A stretch of 64,000 bases of DNA from Imbricaverruca yamaguchii (lineage: Eukaryota > Arthropoda > Thecostraca > Neoverrucidae). Each line of letters begins with the position of its first letter. Position 1 is the stretch's first letter. Made by a program: the position numbers and the translations under genes. Shown here piece after piece: positions 34,690 to 43,479 of the stretch. The notes beneath the pieces are model-generated. The model ran no database searches. It was not told the origin of the DNA and was given only the letters and a program-made list of their open reading frames with translations. Location: the NCBI GenBank assembly GCA_034440575.1, contig JAOTOL010001476.1, positions 1,081,501 to 1,145,500 on the forward strand. Direction: 5' to 3'.

Positions 34690-34941
34690 GCGACGAACTC
34701 AGAAACACAGACAGGACACACACGCCGCGAGCTAACCACCTCGCGCCGGCCGGACAACGGACCAAGCTCGCGCCGGTCTCGGGTCAGAAGAACCCAGGGT
34801 TCTAGCTAGGCCACATGGCGTCGTCAACCTCTCACGCCGATTGGTCGCGGGCGGACTCGACAAACGCCGCCGGTTGCGAGATTCGAACCCACGGCCTCGC
34901 GATCGATGGTCCGACGCTCTACCAACTGAGCCACCGCTCAC
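34690..34941 (-). mobile_element. tRNA-derived SINE (family A) abutting the Gal3ST 5' splice site
   Basis: On the - strand, directly after the exon, comes GTGAGCGG and then box A TGGCTCAGTTGG (34933-34922) and box B GGTTCGAATC (34889-34880). This is the spacing of an RNA polymerase III type 2 promoter. A non-tRNA body with GTCGAGTCCGCCCGCGACCA and GAGAGGTTGACGACGCC follows, shared with the SINE at 44335-44545. The intron's GT is therefore the first dinucleotide of, or directly adjacent to, the SINE head. The acceptor-stem ends do not pair, so this is not a functional tRNA. Confidence 0.75.
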
Positions 34942-35167
34942 CGGAGAGCCGATGTAGTTGCCGTTCTCGGGCAGCACGAAGTCGAGCATGTGTCGCTCTC
35001 CGTAGCGCAGCAGGATGTTCTGCACCGTGGAGCTGGCACATTTGTGCGTCTTCAGGAAGAAGATGGCGTTGCGCGCCTGACACTCGCCCACGTCGTCGTC
35101 GGGGAGCGGCGGCGGCCCGTCCAGAGGCACTGGGGCGTACCTCGCCACCAGCGACGGCAGCATGACC
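34942..35167 (-). CDS. galactose-3-O-sulfotransferase, 5'-most exon found
   Basis: A 226-bp exon: acceptor CCCCTGCCACCGTTCCAG, exon from 35167 to 34942, donor CCG|GTGAGC. Entry phase is 2 and exit phase is 0, in register with the next exon (GNYIGSP, then APFNSRRIP). It encodes NAIFFLKTHKCASSTVQNIL, the 5'-phosphosulfate-binding loop of Gal3ST enzymes (F-L-K-T-H-K-x-x-S-S-T), followed by LRYGERHMLDFVLPENGNY. The three exons make 379 codons, against about 400-430 for characterised family members. What is missing is the short cytosolic tail and the signal-anchor helix, which must lie on an upstream exon (above 35168) that I could not identify. Confidence 0.9.
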
Positions 35168-35269
35168 CTGGAACGGTGGCAGGGGACATTGTGAGCCACG
35201 GCATCTCGCGAGCTCGTGTTGTGCTAGTGTCTCGTGTTGGCTCGACAGTGGTGGACCTCATGTCGGGAC

Positions 35270-35415
35270 AACGGTTACCAGCAGAGCAGTTTGGTCACGG
35301 TCACCAGCCGAGCAGTTTGGTCACGGTCACCAGCCGAGCAGTTTGGTCACGGTCACGAGCAGAACAGGTCAGTCACGGCATAGCAGTTCGGTCACGGCCA
35401 CCAGCAGGGCAATTA
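35270..35415 (+). repeat. ~26-bp imperfect repeat
   Basis: GAGCAGTTTGGTCACGGTCA, then CCAGCC, occurs three times with further diverged copies to 35410. Confidence 0.85.
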
Positions 35416-35431
35416 TGTTATGCACGGAAGT

Positions 35432-36247
35432 GCTGTCATTGTGTCGTGTCAACAGTGTCATTGTGTCATGGCAACAGTGTCATTGTGTCGTGTCAACAGT
35501 GTCATTGTGTCGTGTCAACAGTGTCATTGTGTCATGGCAACAGTGTCATTGTGTCGTGTCAACAGTGTCATTGTGTCATGTCAACAGTGTCATTGTGTCA
35601 TGGCAACAGTGTCATTGTGTCGTGTCAACAGTGTCATTGTGTCATGTCAACAGTGTCATTGTGTCATGGCAACAGTGTCATTGTGTCATGGCAACAGTGT
35701 CATTGTGTCGTGTCAACAGTGTCATTGTGTCGTGTCAACAGTGTCATTGTGTCATGGCAACAGTGTCATTGTGTCGTGTCAACAGTGTCATTGTGTCATG
35801 GCAACAGTGTCATTGTGTCGTGTCAACAGTGTCATTGTGTCGTGTCAACAGTGTCATTGTGTCATGGCAACAGTGTCATTGTGTCGTGTCAACAGTGTCA
35901 TTGTGTCGTGTCAACAGTGTCATTGTGTCATGGCAACAGTGTCATTGTGTCGTGTCAACAGTGTCATTGTGTCATGGCAACAGTGTCATTGTGTCGTGTC
36001 AACAGTGTCATTGTGTCGTGTCAACAGTGTCATTGTGTCGTGTCAACAGTGTCATTGTGTCGTGTCAACAGTGTCATTGTGTCGTGTCAACAGTGTCATT
36101 GTGTCGTGTCAACAGTGTCATTGTGTCGTGTCAACAGTGTCATTGTGTCGTGTCAACAGTGTCATTGTGTCGTGTCAACAGTGTCATTGTGTCGTGTCAA
36201 CAGTGTCATTGTGTCGTGTCAACAGTGTCATTGTGTCATGGCAACAG
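35432..36247 (+). repeat. 22-bp minisatellite with three unit types
   Basis: About 37 units built on CAACAGTGTCATTGTGTC plus four bases. Units end in CGTGTC (type A), CATGGC (B) or CATGTC (C). In the left two-thirds the order is mostly A-A-B or A-B, giving a 44/66-bp higher-order pattern. From about 35995 the array is a pure run of type A until one final B. Long Val/Ser/Cys-rich open frames are artefacts. Confidence 0.95.
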
Positions 36248-36271
36248 GCGTCCTGAACCAAGGTGCAGAGT

Positions 36272-36309
36272 GAATTTGGACTTCTGCTGGAAGGCAGAAG
36301 TCCAAATTC
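36272..36309. other. perfect 16-bp hairpin
   Basis: GAATTTGGACTTCTGC and its exact reverse complement are separated by the 6-base loop TGGAAG. It lies 25 bp beyond the end of the 22-bp minisatellite. No function can be assigned. Confidence 0.85.
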
Positions 36310-36430
36310 GCAACCAAAGACTATGCTTAATAATGTATGCTATTTTTATCGGCGTTGTTGGCTACACAACTGAAAAGCAGTCGGCTGCAAGCCAGCAGCT
36401 TTCGGCCGGCGGTTTTCCTGTTTACCTGCA

Positions 36431-36612
36431 TGGGCGGGGATGGCCGAGTGGCTAAGATGTTGGGCTCTGGGTACCAAAGGTCCCGGGTTCGGCACTAGCG
36501 CCGCTCGGGGCATTTCCCAATCCCGCGGCCCACCGGCGAAACAGTGTGGCGCGGCGTTATTGGCTGTGAATGTGCATACAGTGCGTCGTGAACCAACCAA
36601 TAAACAAACAAA
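36431..36612 (+). mobile_element. tRNA-derived SINE (family B), copy 1, with target duplication
   Basis: The head is GGGGATGGCCGAGTGGCTAA (box A) and GGTCCCGGGTTCGGCACT (box B), resembling class II (Leu/Ser) tRNA. The body contains AATCCCGCGGCCCACCGGCG and GTGCATACAGTGCGTCGTGA, and the tail is AATAAACAAACAAA. A 14-bp flanking duplication, CCTGTTTACCTGCA (36417-36430) and CCTGTTTACTTGCA (36613-36626), with one mismatch marks the insertion. The whole body is repeated at 42483-42661. Confidence 0.92.
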
Positions 36613-36675
36613 CCTGTTTACTTGCACTACACATATGTACGGATGTCATGATTGCCTGTGCATCCTGAAAGGCAG

Positions 36676-36745
36676 CTAAGTTACACCGATCGCTGTTTTG
36701 TCGCGGCTCGCATCTGTGGACGGCTGAATCTCCGGCCAGTCCCAG
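36676..36745 (+). CDS. candidate 70-bp exon of an unknown + strand gene
   Basis: Bounded by CATCCTGAAAGGCAG and CCAGTCCCAG|GTGAGCC (a strong donor). One frame reads LSYTDRCFVAARICGRLN then LRPVP without a stop. The 19-bp minisatellite starts within 15 bp of the donor, repeating the exon-edge pattern seen at the CHGN gene. No family is recognised, and the acceptor lacks a good pyrimidine tract. Treat as speculative. Confidence 0.22.
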
Positions 36746-36757
36746 GTGAGCCATGCA

Positions 36758-37137
36758 GCCATGTGTGGACCACATGTGTCGCTGTGGACCACATGTGTCA
36801 CTGTGGACCACATGTGTCACTGTGGACCACATGTGTCACTGTGGACCACATGTGTCACTGTGGACCACATGTGTCACTGTGGACCACATGTGTCACTGTG
36901 GACCACATGTGTCACTGTGGACCACATGTGTCACTGTGGACCACATGTGTCACTGTGGACCACATGTGTCACTGTGGACCACATGTGTCACTGTGGACCA
37001 CAGGTGTCACTGTGGACCACATGTGTCACTGTGGACCACATGTGCCACTGTGGACCACATGTGCCACTGTGGATCACATGTGCCACTGCTGACGGGTGTG
37101 GACCACAGGTGTCACTGCTGACGTTGTGGACCACATG
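36758..37137 (+). repeat. 19-bp minisatellite
   Basis: About 19 copies of ACCACATGTGTCACTGTGG, with CAGGTG and TGCCAC variants at the right end. 37140-37185 contains two more TGACGTCA palindromes. Confidence 0.95.
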
Positions 37138-38105
37138 TGCAGCTGTTGACGTCACACTGACGTTACTGTTGACGTCACGCCGGCGTGACCCGCATAAATC
37201 GCGGTTAAATAATCTCCGTGGCATTCAGTCCAGGAGCCGTACAAGGAGCCGCAAGTGCCGGATGAGTGCGAGGCAGGTGTTCGACGACATGTTCAGGACT
37301 GCCGGGGTCGACACCGCGACGCGGGTACGGCCACTTGTGTCGGGAGGGAGGGGCGACCGGTGTGAGGAGGTCCAACCAGGCGCGGAGACACAGACAGCCA
37401 CGCCAGTCAATTCGGCTCCCCGCACTGGGCTTCCGAACCACGAGATGCTGGCACGGCAGCACTGACAAACCAGATAAAGCAGAAAAGCGGTAGAGCCGAA
37501 ACCGGGAATACATAATACCGTTTCAAACAAAACAATTAACTGATAAGCTAAGCATTAAATTATTCACGTAATAGCTAATATAAGCTTCGGAAGGACACCA
37601 ATTACATACTTAAATGAGCATACTTCCAATAACGAATTAAATAAGGAGAGTGGAGTCCATAGGCGCCGGGGACGACGTGGGATGGCGCGACACAGCACGA
37701 CAACGGCAGACGGACATAGGTACAGTCTTTGGTGCAAGAAGAATACACCCTCAGACAGCTTTCCTCAGCTGCAAAATCGGCCAAACGGCACAAAGTGGAA
37801 CGAATGCCATTCCCAGAGCCAACTCAGCTGAGGGGCAGATGTCCGAAGAGCATCGGTACACCTCTGCCGGTCTAATCGAACGCCAGCAGACAGGGCACCA
37901 GCGTCTTAGAGCTAAAGTCCAGCTCCGCCGGCATGCGGCGCGCCAGCCACTCCGGGATGATTCCCACGGGATCGTTCAGGGGATTCCCGATTCAGGGGAT
38001 TCCTGAACGATCCCCGCGGTACTAGATTTTTCCGTCCAGTGTGGCGTACAGTGTGTTCCAGAACCTTAAAGAAGGGAGCATCTGGCAAGTGCGCCCCACC
38101 GGCAC
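37138..38105. other. spacer with an unassigned open frame
   Basis: From about 37260 to 37465 a + strand frame reads MSARQVFDDMFRTAGVDTAT with GC-rich codons and ends in TGA; I do not recognise it. A hairpin at 37968-38014 pairs GGGATCGTTCAGG with CCTGAACGATCCC around a 21-base loop that repeats GGGGATTCC. Nothing else is seen. Confidence 0.35.
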
Positions 38106-38462
38106 TTGACCTATAACAGAGCGATTATCGCTGCAGGATTGGCGCGTGAGCAAGCAGAACTACCCCCGTCATCTGCCGGCCGAGACATCAGCCCACAGAC
38201 TGCAGCCGACAGCGGCATCGCTTCTGATCAGGCGACTAGCTGGAGTGCAAACAGCCAGCACGGTATAACTGGACGCTGCTCCTCTGAAGGCGGCCAGCAC
38301 GCTACAACTGGACGCTGCTTCTCTGAAGGCAGTGAAGAGATGCCTATCTGGGATCGGGACTACCTCCTGGAACTGGTGAACACCTTACTGCGGACAGAGG
38401 TGTGCCCAGGCGCCGGGAAGGTGGCTAACGTCACCATCAACAGGGAACGCGGAGATCTAGAG
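38106..38462 (+). CDS. unassigned open frame, possible exon
   Basis: A ~119-codon frame runs into the 19-bp array at 38463. Its last third, EEMPIWDRDYLLELVNTLL, then RTE, has codon use like a genuine exon and is followed by two donor-like sites, GACAGAG|GTGTGC and CTAGAG|GTGCCC. The first part (Gly/Ser/Gln-rich) looks like non-coding DNA. No family is recognised. It may be a chance frame. Confidence 0.22.
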
Positions 38463-38828
38463 GTGCCCAACAACTGCAGAGGTGCCCAACAACTGCAGAG
38501 GTGCCCAACAACTGCAGAGGTGCCCAACAACTAGAGAGGTGCCCAACAACTACAGAGGTGCCCAACAACTACAGAGGTGCCCAACAACTACAGAAGTGCC
38601 CAACAACTACAGAGGTGCCCAACAACTACACAGGTGCCCAACAACTACAGAGGTGCCCAACAACTAGAGAGGTGCCCAACAACTACAGAGGTGCCCAACA
38701 ACTACACAGGTGCCCAACAACTACAGAAGTGCCCAACAACTACAGAGATCCCCAACAACTACAGAGCTGCCCAACAACTACAGAGGTGCCAAACAACTAC
38801 AGAAGTGCTCAAGAACTACAGAGGCGCA
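38463..38828 (+). repeat. 19-bp minisatellite starting at a donor-like site
   Basis: About 19 copies of GTGCCCAACAACTACAGAG. The first copy follows GATCTAGAG directly, so every unit boundary recreates AGAG|GTGCCC. A few copies carry CTAGAGAG, CTACACAG or TACAGAAG variants. Confidence 0.95.
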
Positions 38829-39084
38829 CAACAATTTCCGACCTATCTCCCCGCTGCCATTTTTTGGTAGCGTAGCATGTGGCGCTTGCGACAATCTGTT
38901 GTTACTCGGGTGACAAATTTAGCTTTCCTGAGGAATGAGTGGTTGGAATATTTAATGCCCAGTGGCCAAGCGATGCTACGGACTTTGGATCGGGAACAAG
39001 AAGGTATTAGGTTGGTTTTTGCCTTGCGATGCCGTTCTATGAAAGTTACGAAATCAGACCAATTTCCACTTCAGAGGACGGACC

Positions 39085-39916
39085 AGTGCGTCAGCACTGA
39101 CTCACTGGTTGTCTGCCCTGTTCTGACCACCGTCAGTACCAGCTCACTGGTTGTCTGTCCCGTTCTGACCACCATCAGCACCGGCTCACTGGTTGTCTGT
39201 CCTGTTCTGACCGCCATCAGCACCGGCTCACTGGTTGTCTGTCCTGTTCTGACCACCATCAGCACCGGCTCACTGGTTGTCTGTCCTGTTCTGACCACCA
39301 TCAGCACCGGCTCACTGGTTGTCTGTCCCGTTCTGACCACCGTCAGTACCGACTCACTGGTTGTCTGTCCTGTTCTGACCGCCATCAGCACCGGCTCACT
39401 GGTTGTCTGTCCTGTTCTGACCACCATCAGCACCGGCTCACTGGTTGTCTGTCCCGTTCTGACCACCATCAGCACCGGCTCACTGGTTGTCTGTCCCGTT
39501 CTGACCACCATCAGCACCGGCTCACTGGTTGTCTGTCCTGTTCTGACCACCATCAGCACCGGCTCACTGGTTGTCTGTCCCGTTCTGACCACCATCAGCA
39601 CCGGCTCACTGGTTGTCTGTCCCGTTCTGACCACCATCAGCACCGGCTCACTGGTTGTCTGTCCTGTTCTGACCACCATCAGCACCGGCTCACTGGTTGT
39701 CTGTCCCGTTCTGACCACCGGCTCACTGGTTGTCTGTCCTGCTCTGACCACCATCAGCACCGGCTCACTGGTTGTCTGTCCCGTTCTGACCACCATCAGC
39801 ACCGGCTCACTGGTTGTCTGTCCCGTTCTGACCACCGTCAGCACCAGCTCACTGGCTGTCTGTCCTGTTCTGACCACCGTCAGCACCGGCTCACTGGTTG
39901 TCTGTCCTGTTCTGAC
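39085..39916 (+). repeat. 42-bp minisatellite
   Basis: About 20 copies of GGCTCACTGGTTGTCTGTCC, then TGTTCTGACCACCATCAGCACC. One copy near 39715 is shortened by deletion of ATCAGCACC-type sequence. The 14-codon unit is open on both strands (VVCPVLTTISTG on +); no signal peptide or family similarity supports a protein. Confidence 0.95.
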
Positions 39917-40407
39917 GACATGTCCGAGTACCGAGGCGGATCGCACGACTCCGTTTGTCTCGCGGAGCTCGTCGGATTCGAGCCCCGGCTCGGCTGCGCC
40001 TTGGCGCCGGCGCGCCATCAGCTGACCTGTGTCGGGAGATACTGGAGACTGTTGGGCTGCAAATGGTCAGCGTCCTCAGAGGTGCGTGTCGGTCAACCAG
40101 CGGTAGAAAGCGCGACAGAAGTGCACTCCACGTGTCGGGAACTGATGTGAAGCTATAAGCATCCTCTCCCCCACCAACTCAACATGATTCAAGTTGGGAT
40201 AGAAGCGGCGAGGTGAAGGCATTTCAGGCAGCGAGACAAAACTGTCAGGTTTCAAACGTATGCGTGGAGTAGCAAGATATTTCCAAACAAGGCAATAGGA
40301 ACAAAACTGACAGCAATCTATGCAGCGGTCGCGAATAAATCTACGGTACCTCACAATGCAGTCGAGCAACGAGCCTGAGTTGAACATGGACGAGGATGAA
40401 AGTTTGC
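39917..40407. other. spacer, unassigned GC-rich open frames
   Basis: 39917-40130 is GC-rich and open in two + frames (MSEYRGGSHDSVCLAELVGF is one). Neither is recognised. The remainder is plain spacer. Confidence 0.35.
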
Positions 40408-40625
40408 CGCCCCGGTAGCTCAGTTGGTTAGAGCGCTGCACTGGTCTCCCCTGTCCTGGCAACACAGGGTTCTAGTCGCTTCGCGCGCTCGCATTTAACC
40501 CTCGGCCGGGAGTGCCAGTTGGCAGCTGGCCCGATAAGGCCGGGGACGAGCTACCGAGCGGCCGTGTCGGTGTGTTGACAGCACGTTAGACTTTCGGTCT
40601 AAATTCTGCCGTTGATCTGGGATTC
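40408..40625 (+). mobile_element. tRNA-derived SINE (third type)
   Basis: The head reads GCCCCGGTAGCTCAGTTGGT with TAGAGCGCTG (box A) and ACACAGGGTTCTAGTCGC (degenerate box B). The body contains GCCAGTTGGCAGCTGGCCCG and TTAGACTTTCGGTCTAAATT. The anticodon region and acceptor stem do not fold as a true tRNA. No target duplication was identified. Confidence 0.6.
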
Positions 40626-40984
40626 ATAGATCGGGTGGTGGGGCCAGGGTTCACGCAACAAGCTCTGGTTAGCAATGCAACCGTGGTTCCCAAAGCCACT
40701 CCAGAAACAACTCGGATTCGATTAATTTATAATAAAAAATTGAAGCAACGAATAATCAGAGAGAATCTCCACCGATCGAGATTGGGTCGGGTCACGCTCA
40801 GTTTTGAGCAGGTCGCGGCTCAGACCGCCGCAGAGCGCGGCAGTGCAGCGGCGCCTAGATACCCCGCCAGGTCACTGACATCGGCCGGCGGGGCCGACGT
40901 GCGCCGCCGCGGCGGCCCGTACAGGCTGCTGGCGGCCAGCTGCCTTCCTCGTGCGGGTCTCAGAAACTTCCAGAGGGATTCCGC
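40626..40984. other. GC-rich spacer, nothing recognised
   Basis: 40800-40980 is GC-rich and open on both strands without recognisable motif. Confidence 0.4.
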
Positions 40985-41623
40985 TTAACACTCGCACGGC
41001 TGGGGGTAGATACCTACCCCCTCAGGTTTTCCCGCGACAGCGGGGAAATGGCGCGCGGCAGCGCGCTGAAATTTGGTATACCTTACCATTAGCTATTTTT
41101 ACATGTTCTAAAAACAAATCTGGTCGGGTCATCAAAGGTCACCGAGTTATCGCGGGTCAAGTGAGGTCACCTCCAAAAATATTTAAGCAGTCGCCAAACC
41201 TTGGATAATAAAGATATTGCCGTGACACTTTCAGGGTTTACTTATCTTGACTGAGGGCCAAAACGTCAATTTCAGAATTTTCTAATTTTGATTTTTTGAT
41301 TGCATTTTGTAGTTTTATCTAAACTAACATCAACATTGCACACAAACTATGGACTTTTGTGTAATGCTAAGCTGATTTAGAACGTCATATTTTTGGTTCG
41401 TATACCTATTTCAAAAATAAAAAAAAATTCCAAATTCCAAAATCTTAAAAATAAAAAATAAAAAATATATTTTGAGTTTTTGGTTTGATTTTTTAGAAGA
41501 TGTAATAATAGCTAATTGTAAGGTATGCCAAATTTCAGCGTCCTGCCGCGGGCTCGTTTTCCCACTGTCCCGGGAAAAATTTGGTGGGGTAAGTATCTAC
41601 CCCCTCAGGTGTGCGAGGGTTAT
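40985..41623 (-). mobile_element. TTAA MITE with ~110-bp terminal inverted repeats (copy 2)
   Basis: The left end TTAACACTCGCACGGCTGG and right end GTGTGCGAGGGTTA lead into inverted repeats of about 110 bp (40985-41095 and 41512-41622). These contain GGTAGATACCTACCCCCTCA / TGAGGGGGTAGATACTTACC and GCGCTGAAATTTGGYATACC on the matching strands. The interior is AT-rich and non-coding. In reverse orientation the right arm and adjoining TTTTGGAGGTGACCTCACTT match copy 1 at 2165-3016. The right target reads TTAT instead of TTAA. Confidence 0.8.
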
Positions 41624-41699
41624 GTTCAAATCCTACCGTAAAAACTACCCAAGTACTTTCGACTGGAATTTGTTCGAGCTATCTGATGCAGTATTCAGA

Positions 41700-41766
41700 T
41701 TCGTGGTATCTACCCCCCCCCAAGCCTGGCAAAGATGGCTCAGACCACCAGCCGTGCGAGGGTTAA
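41700..41766 (+). mobile_element. detached MITE end
   Basis: GGTATCTACCCCCCCCCAAG through CCAGCCGTGCGAGGGTTAA is another terminal repeat of the same family. Its last 19 bases are the near-exact complement of the left end at 40985. Confidence 0.75.
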
Positions 41767-41867
41767 GCCGTCCGGTGCAGATAGAGATGAAATGTCAAGT
41801 GGCGAAGTGGCGAACTAAATTGCGGTAACTAAACGGTGGCGAACTAAATTTGACCATGCCGCGAATC

Positions 41868-42088
41868 TGCCAGAGTGCTTTGGCTGGATGGGAGCAGGGA
41901 ACTTATAGCGCTTTGGCTGGGTGGGCGCGGATAACATAGCGCCTTGGCTGTATGGGCGCGGATAACTTATAGCGCCTTGGCTCGATAGGCGCGGATTGCT
42001 TATAGTGGCTTGGCTCGATAGGCGCTGATTACTTATAGCGCCTTGGCTCGATAAGCGCGGATTACTTATAGTGGCTTGACTGGACAAG
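41868..42088 (+). repeat. ~33-bp minisatellite
   Basis: Six to seven copies of TTATAGCGCCTTGGCTCGAT then AGGCGCGGATTAC, with the variant TTATAGTGGCTTGGC. Confidence 0.88.
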
Positions 42089-42369
42089 AGCGAAGAACTC
42101 GGTCTCACACTACACGCTGTGCCTGCTTCATCACGTGCGACGCTCGTAGAAGCTAGCATCGTTAGCCGGCACCTTCGCCACAGTAGTGGAGCACCGTGAC
42201 CCCCACACTCGTCAGCACCGGGACCGGTACGTCCACAAATACCGGACGGAGGTGGACAGGCGCTGTGTTTGCTCCCGAGACCCTGCCCCGAACAAGCTGA
42301 CGCACGAACTGCCAGTTCCCATATTCGGTCGCCGCCTTAGGCAGCATTGGTGCATGGGACTGGCCTGGC

Positions 42370-42482
42370 TGCTCCTATCGTACTTGCTGACTTCCAATCG
42401 CACTTACTGACTACTAATAGTACTTGCTGCCTTCTTATACTACTTTATGACTTCTAATTGCACTTCCTGACTTCGGATCGTA
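42370..42482 (+). repeat. ~21-bp degenerate repeat used as SINE target
   Basis: Five diverged copies of ACTTGCTGACTTCCAATCGC. The SINE at 42483 inserted into the last copy, duplicating 13 bp of it. Confidence 0.75.
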
Positions 42483-42661
42483 GGTGCGGGGATGGCCGAG
42501 TGGTTAAGGTGCTGGGCTCTGTGTACCAAAGGTCCCGGGTTCGACACTCGAGCCGCTCGGGACAATTCCCAATCCCGCGGCCCACTAGCGAAACAGTGTG
42601 GGCAGCGCCAGTAGCCATGAATGTGCATACAGTGCGTCGTGAACCACCCAGTAAACAATAA
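42483..42661 (+). mobile_element. tRNA-derived SINE (family B), copy 2, with target duplication
   Basis: Same structure and orientation as the copy at 36431-36612: GGGGATGGCCGAGTGGTTAA, GGTCCCGGGTTCGACACT, body to GTGCGTCGTGAACCACCCAG, tail AAACAATAA. The flanks ACTTCGGATCGTA (42470-42482) and ACTTCGGGTCGTA (42662-42674) form a 13-bp target duplication with one mismatch. Confidence 0.93.
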
Positions 42662-42674
42662 ACTTCGGGTCGTA

Positions 42675-43256
42675 CTTTACACATGGGACTCGGCTCTAAA
42701 TAGCGGAGGTGGCTAACAGCACGTTATTCATTTCAGGACGTTCGAACAAAAAAAGTGAAAGGTGTTGGGGTCTGTCTTTATGACAGAACAAGACCCAGTA
42801 ATTAATAGTCAAATTGACTTGGCAAGTACGTTCCATCTGCTTAATGTACAGCTCCTGGCACGAATAAACTAGAAAATGCACTGTGAGATATAGTGCTGTA
42901 CCATTGGCATAATGGATTAGTGGAGTATCGTGTATCTTGTTCAATCATCCATGCATGCTCATGAATTTCATCGTTGTAAATTAATCAGTTCATTCCATAC
43001 ACATTTTGATATTTTCACAAGGCGTACCAGCCATACCAGTCACGCTTTTCTGGGTGAGATTACTGACAGTGATATAGTGAACTGAAAGTAAATTGCAGCA
43101 TTTACCTGAACGACTGGTCTATGAATGTTCGCCGCTCATTGTTCAAGTGTATGCTTACTTGTGACTGTGTGCCTCTATTGTTTAATGATTGAGACCCCCA
43201 GTTGCTCTGACGAAGCGTTGCAAAATAGTACACGCATATTATTGCATGCTTTTGCC

Positions 43257-43258
<2 letters not shown>
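42675..43258. other. spacer, nothing recognised
   Basis: Unique AT-rich DNA. Confidence 0.5.
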
Positions 43259-43315
<57 letters not shown>

Positions 43316-43430
43316 GCGTGCATGTGCGCGTGCGTAAGTGCGTGTGTGCGTTTGCATGTGTGTGTGTGTGTACGTATGTGTGTGTGTGTGTGTGTGTGCG
43401 TGCGAGTGTGTATGTGTGTATGTGCACATA
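43259..43430 (+). repeat. (TA)n followed by TG-rich microsatellite
   Basis: An uninterrupted (TA)n run at 43259-43311 is followed by GTGCGTG/GTGTGTG-rich sequence. Confidence 0.96.
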
Positions 43431-43479
43431 TAAAACATATGCCTAAATATACGCACGCACACGCAGATCTGGCACACAT

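Noticed and set aside
39071..40025. Repeat proteins on both strands of the 42-bp array
   Set aside because: The 14-codon unit is stop-free both ways and one unit has an in-frame deletion. There is no signal peptide, transmembrane logic or family match.
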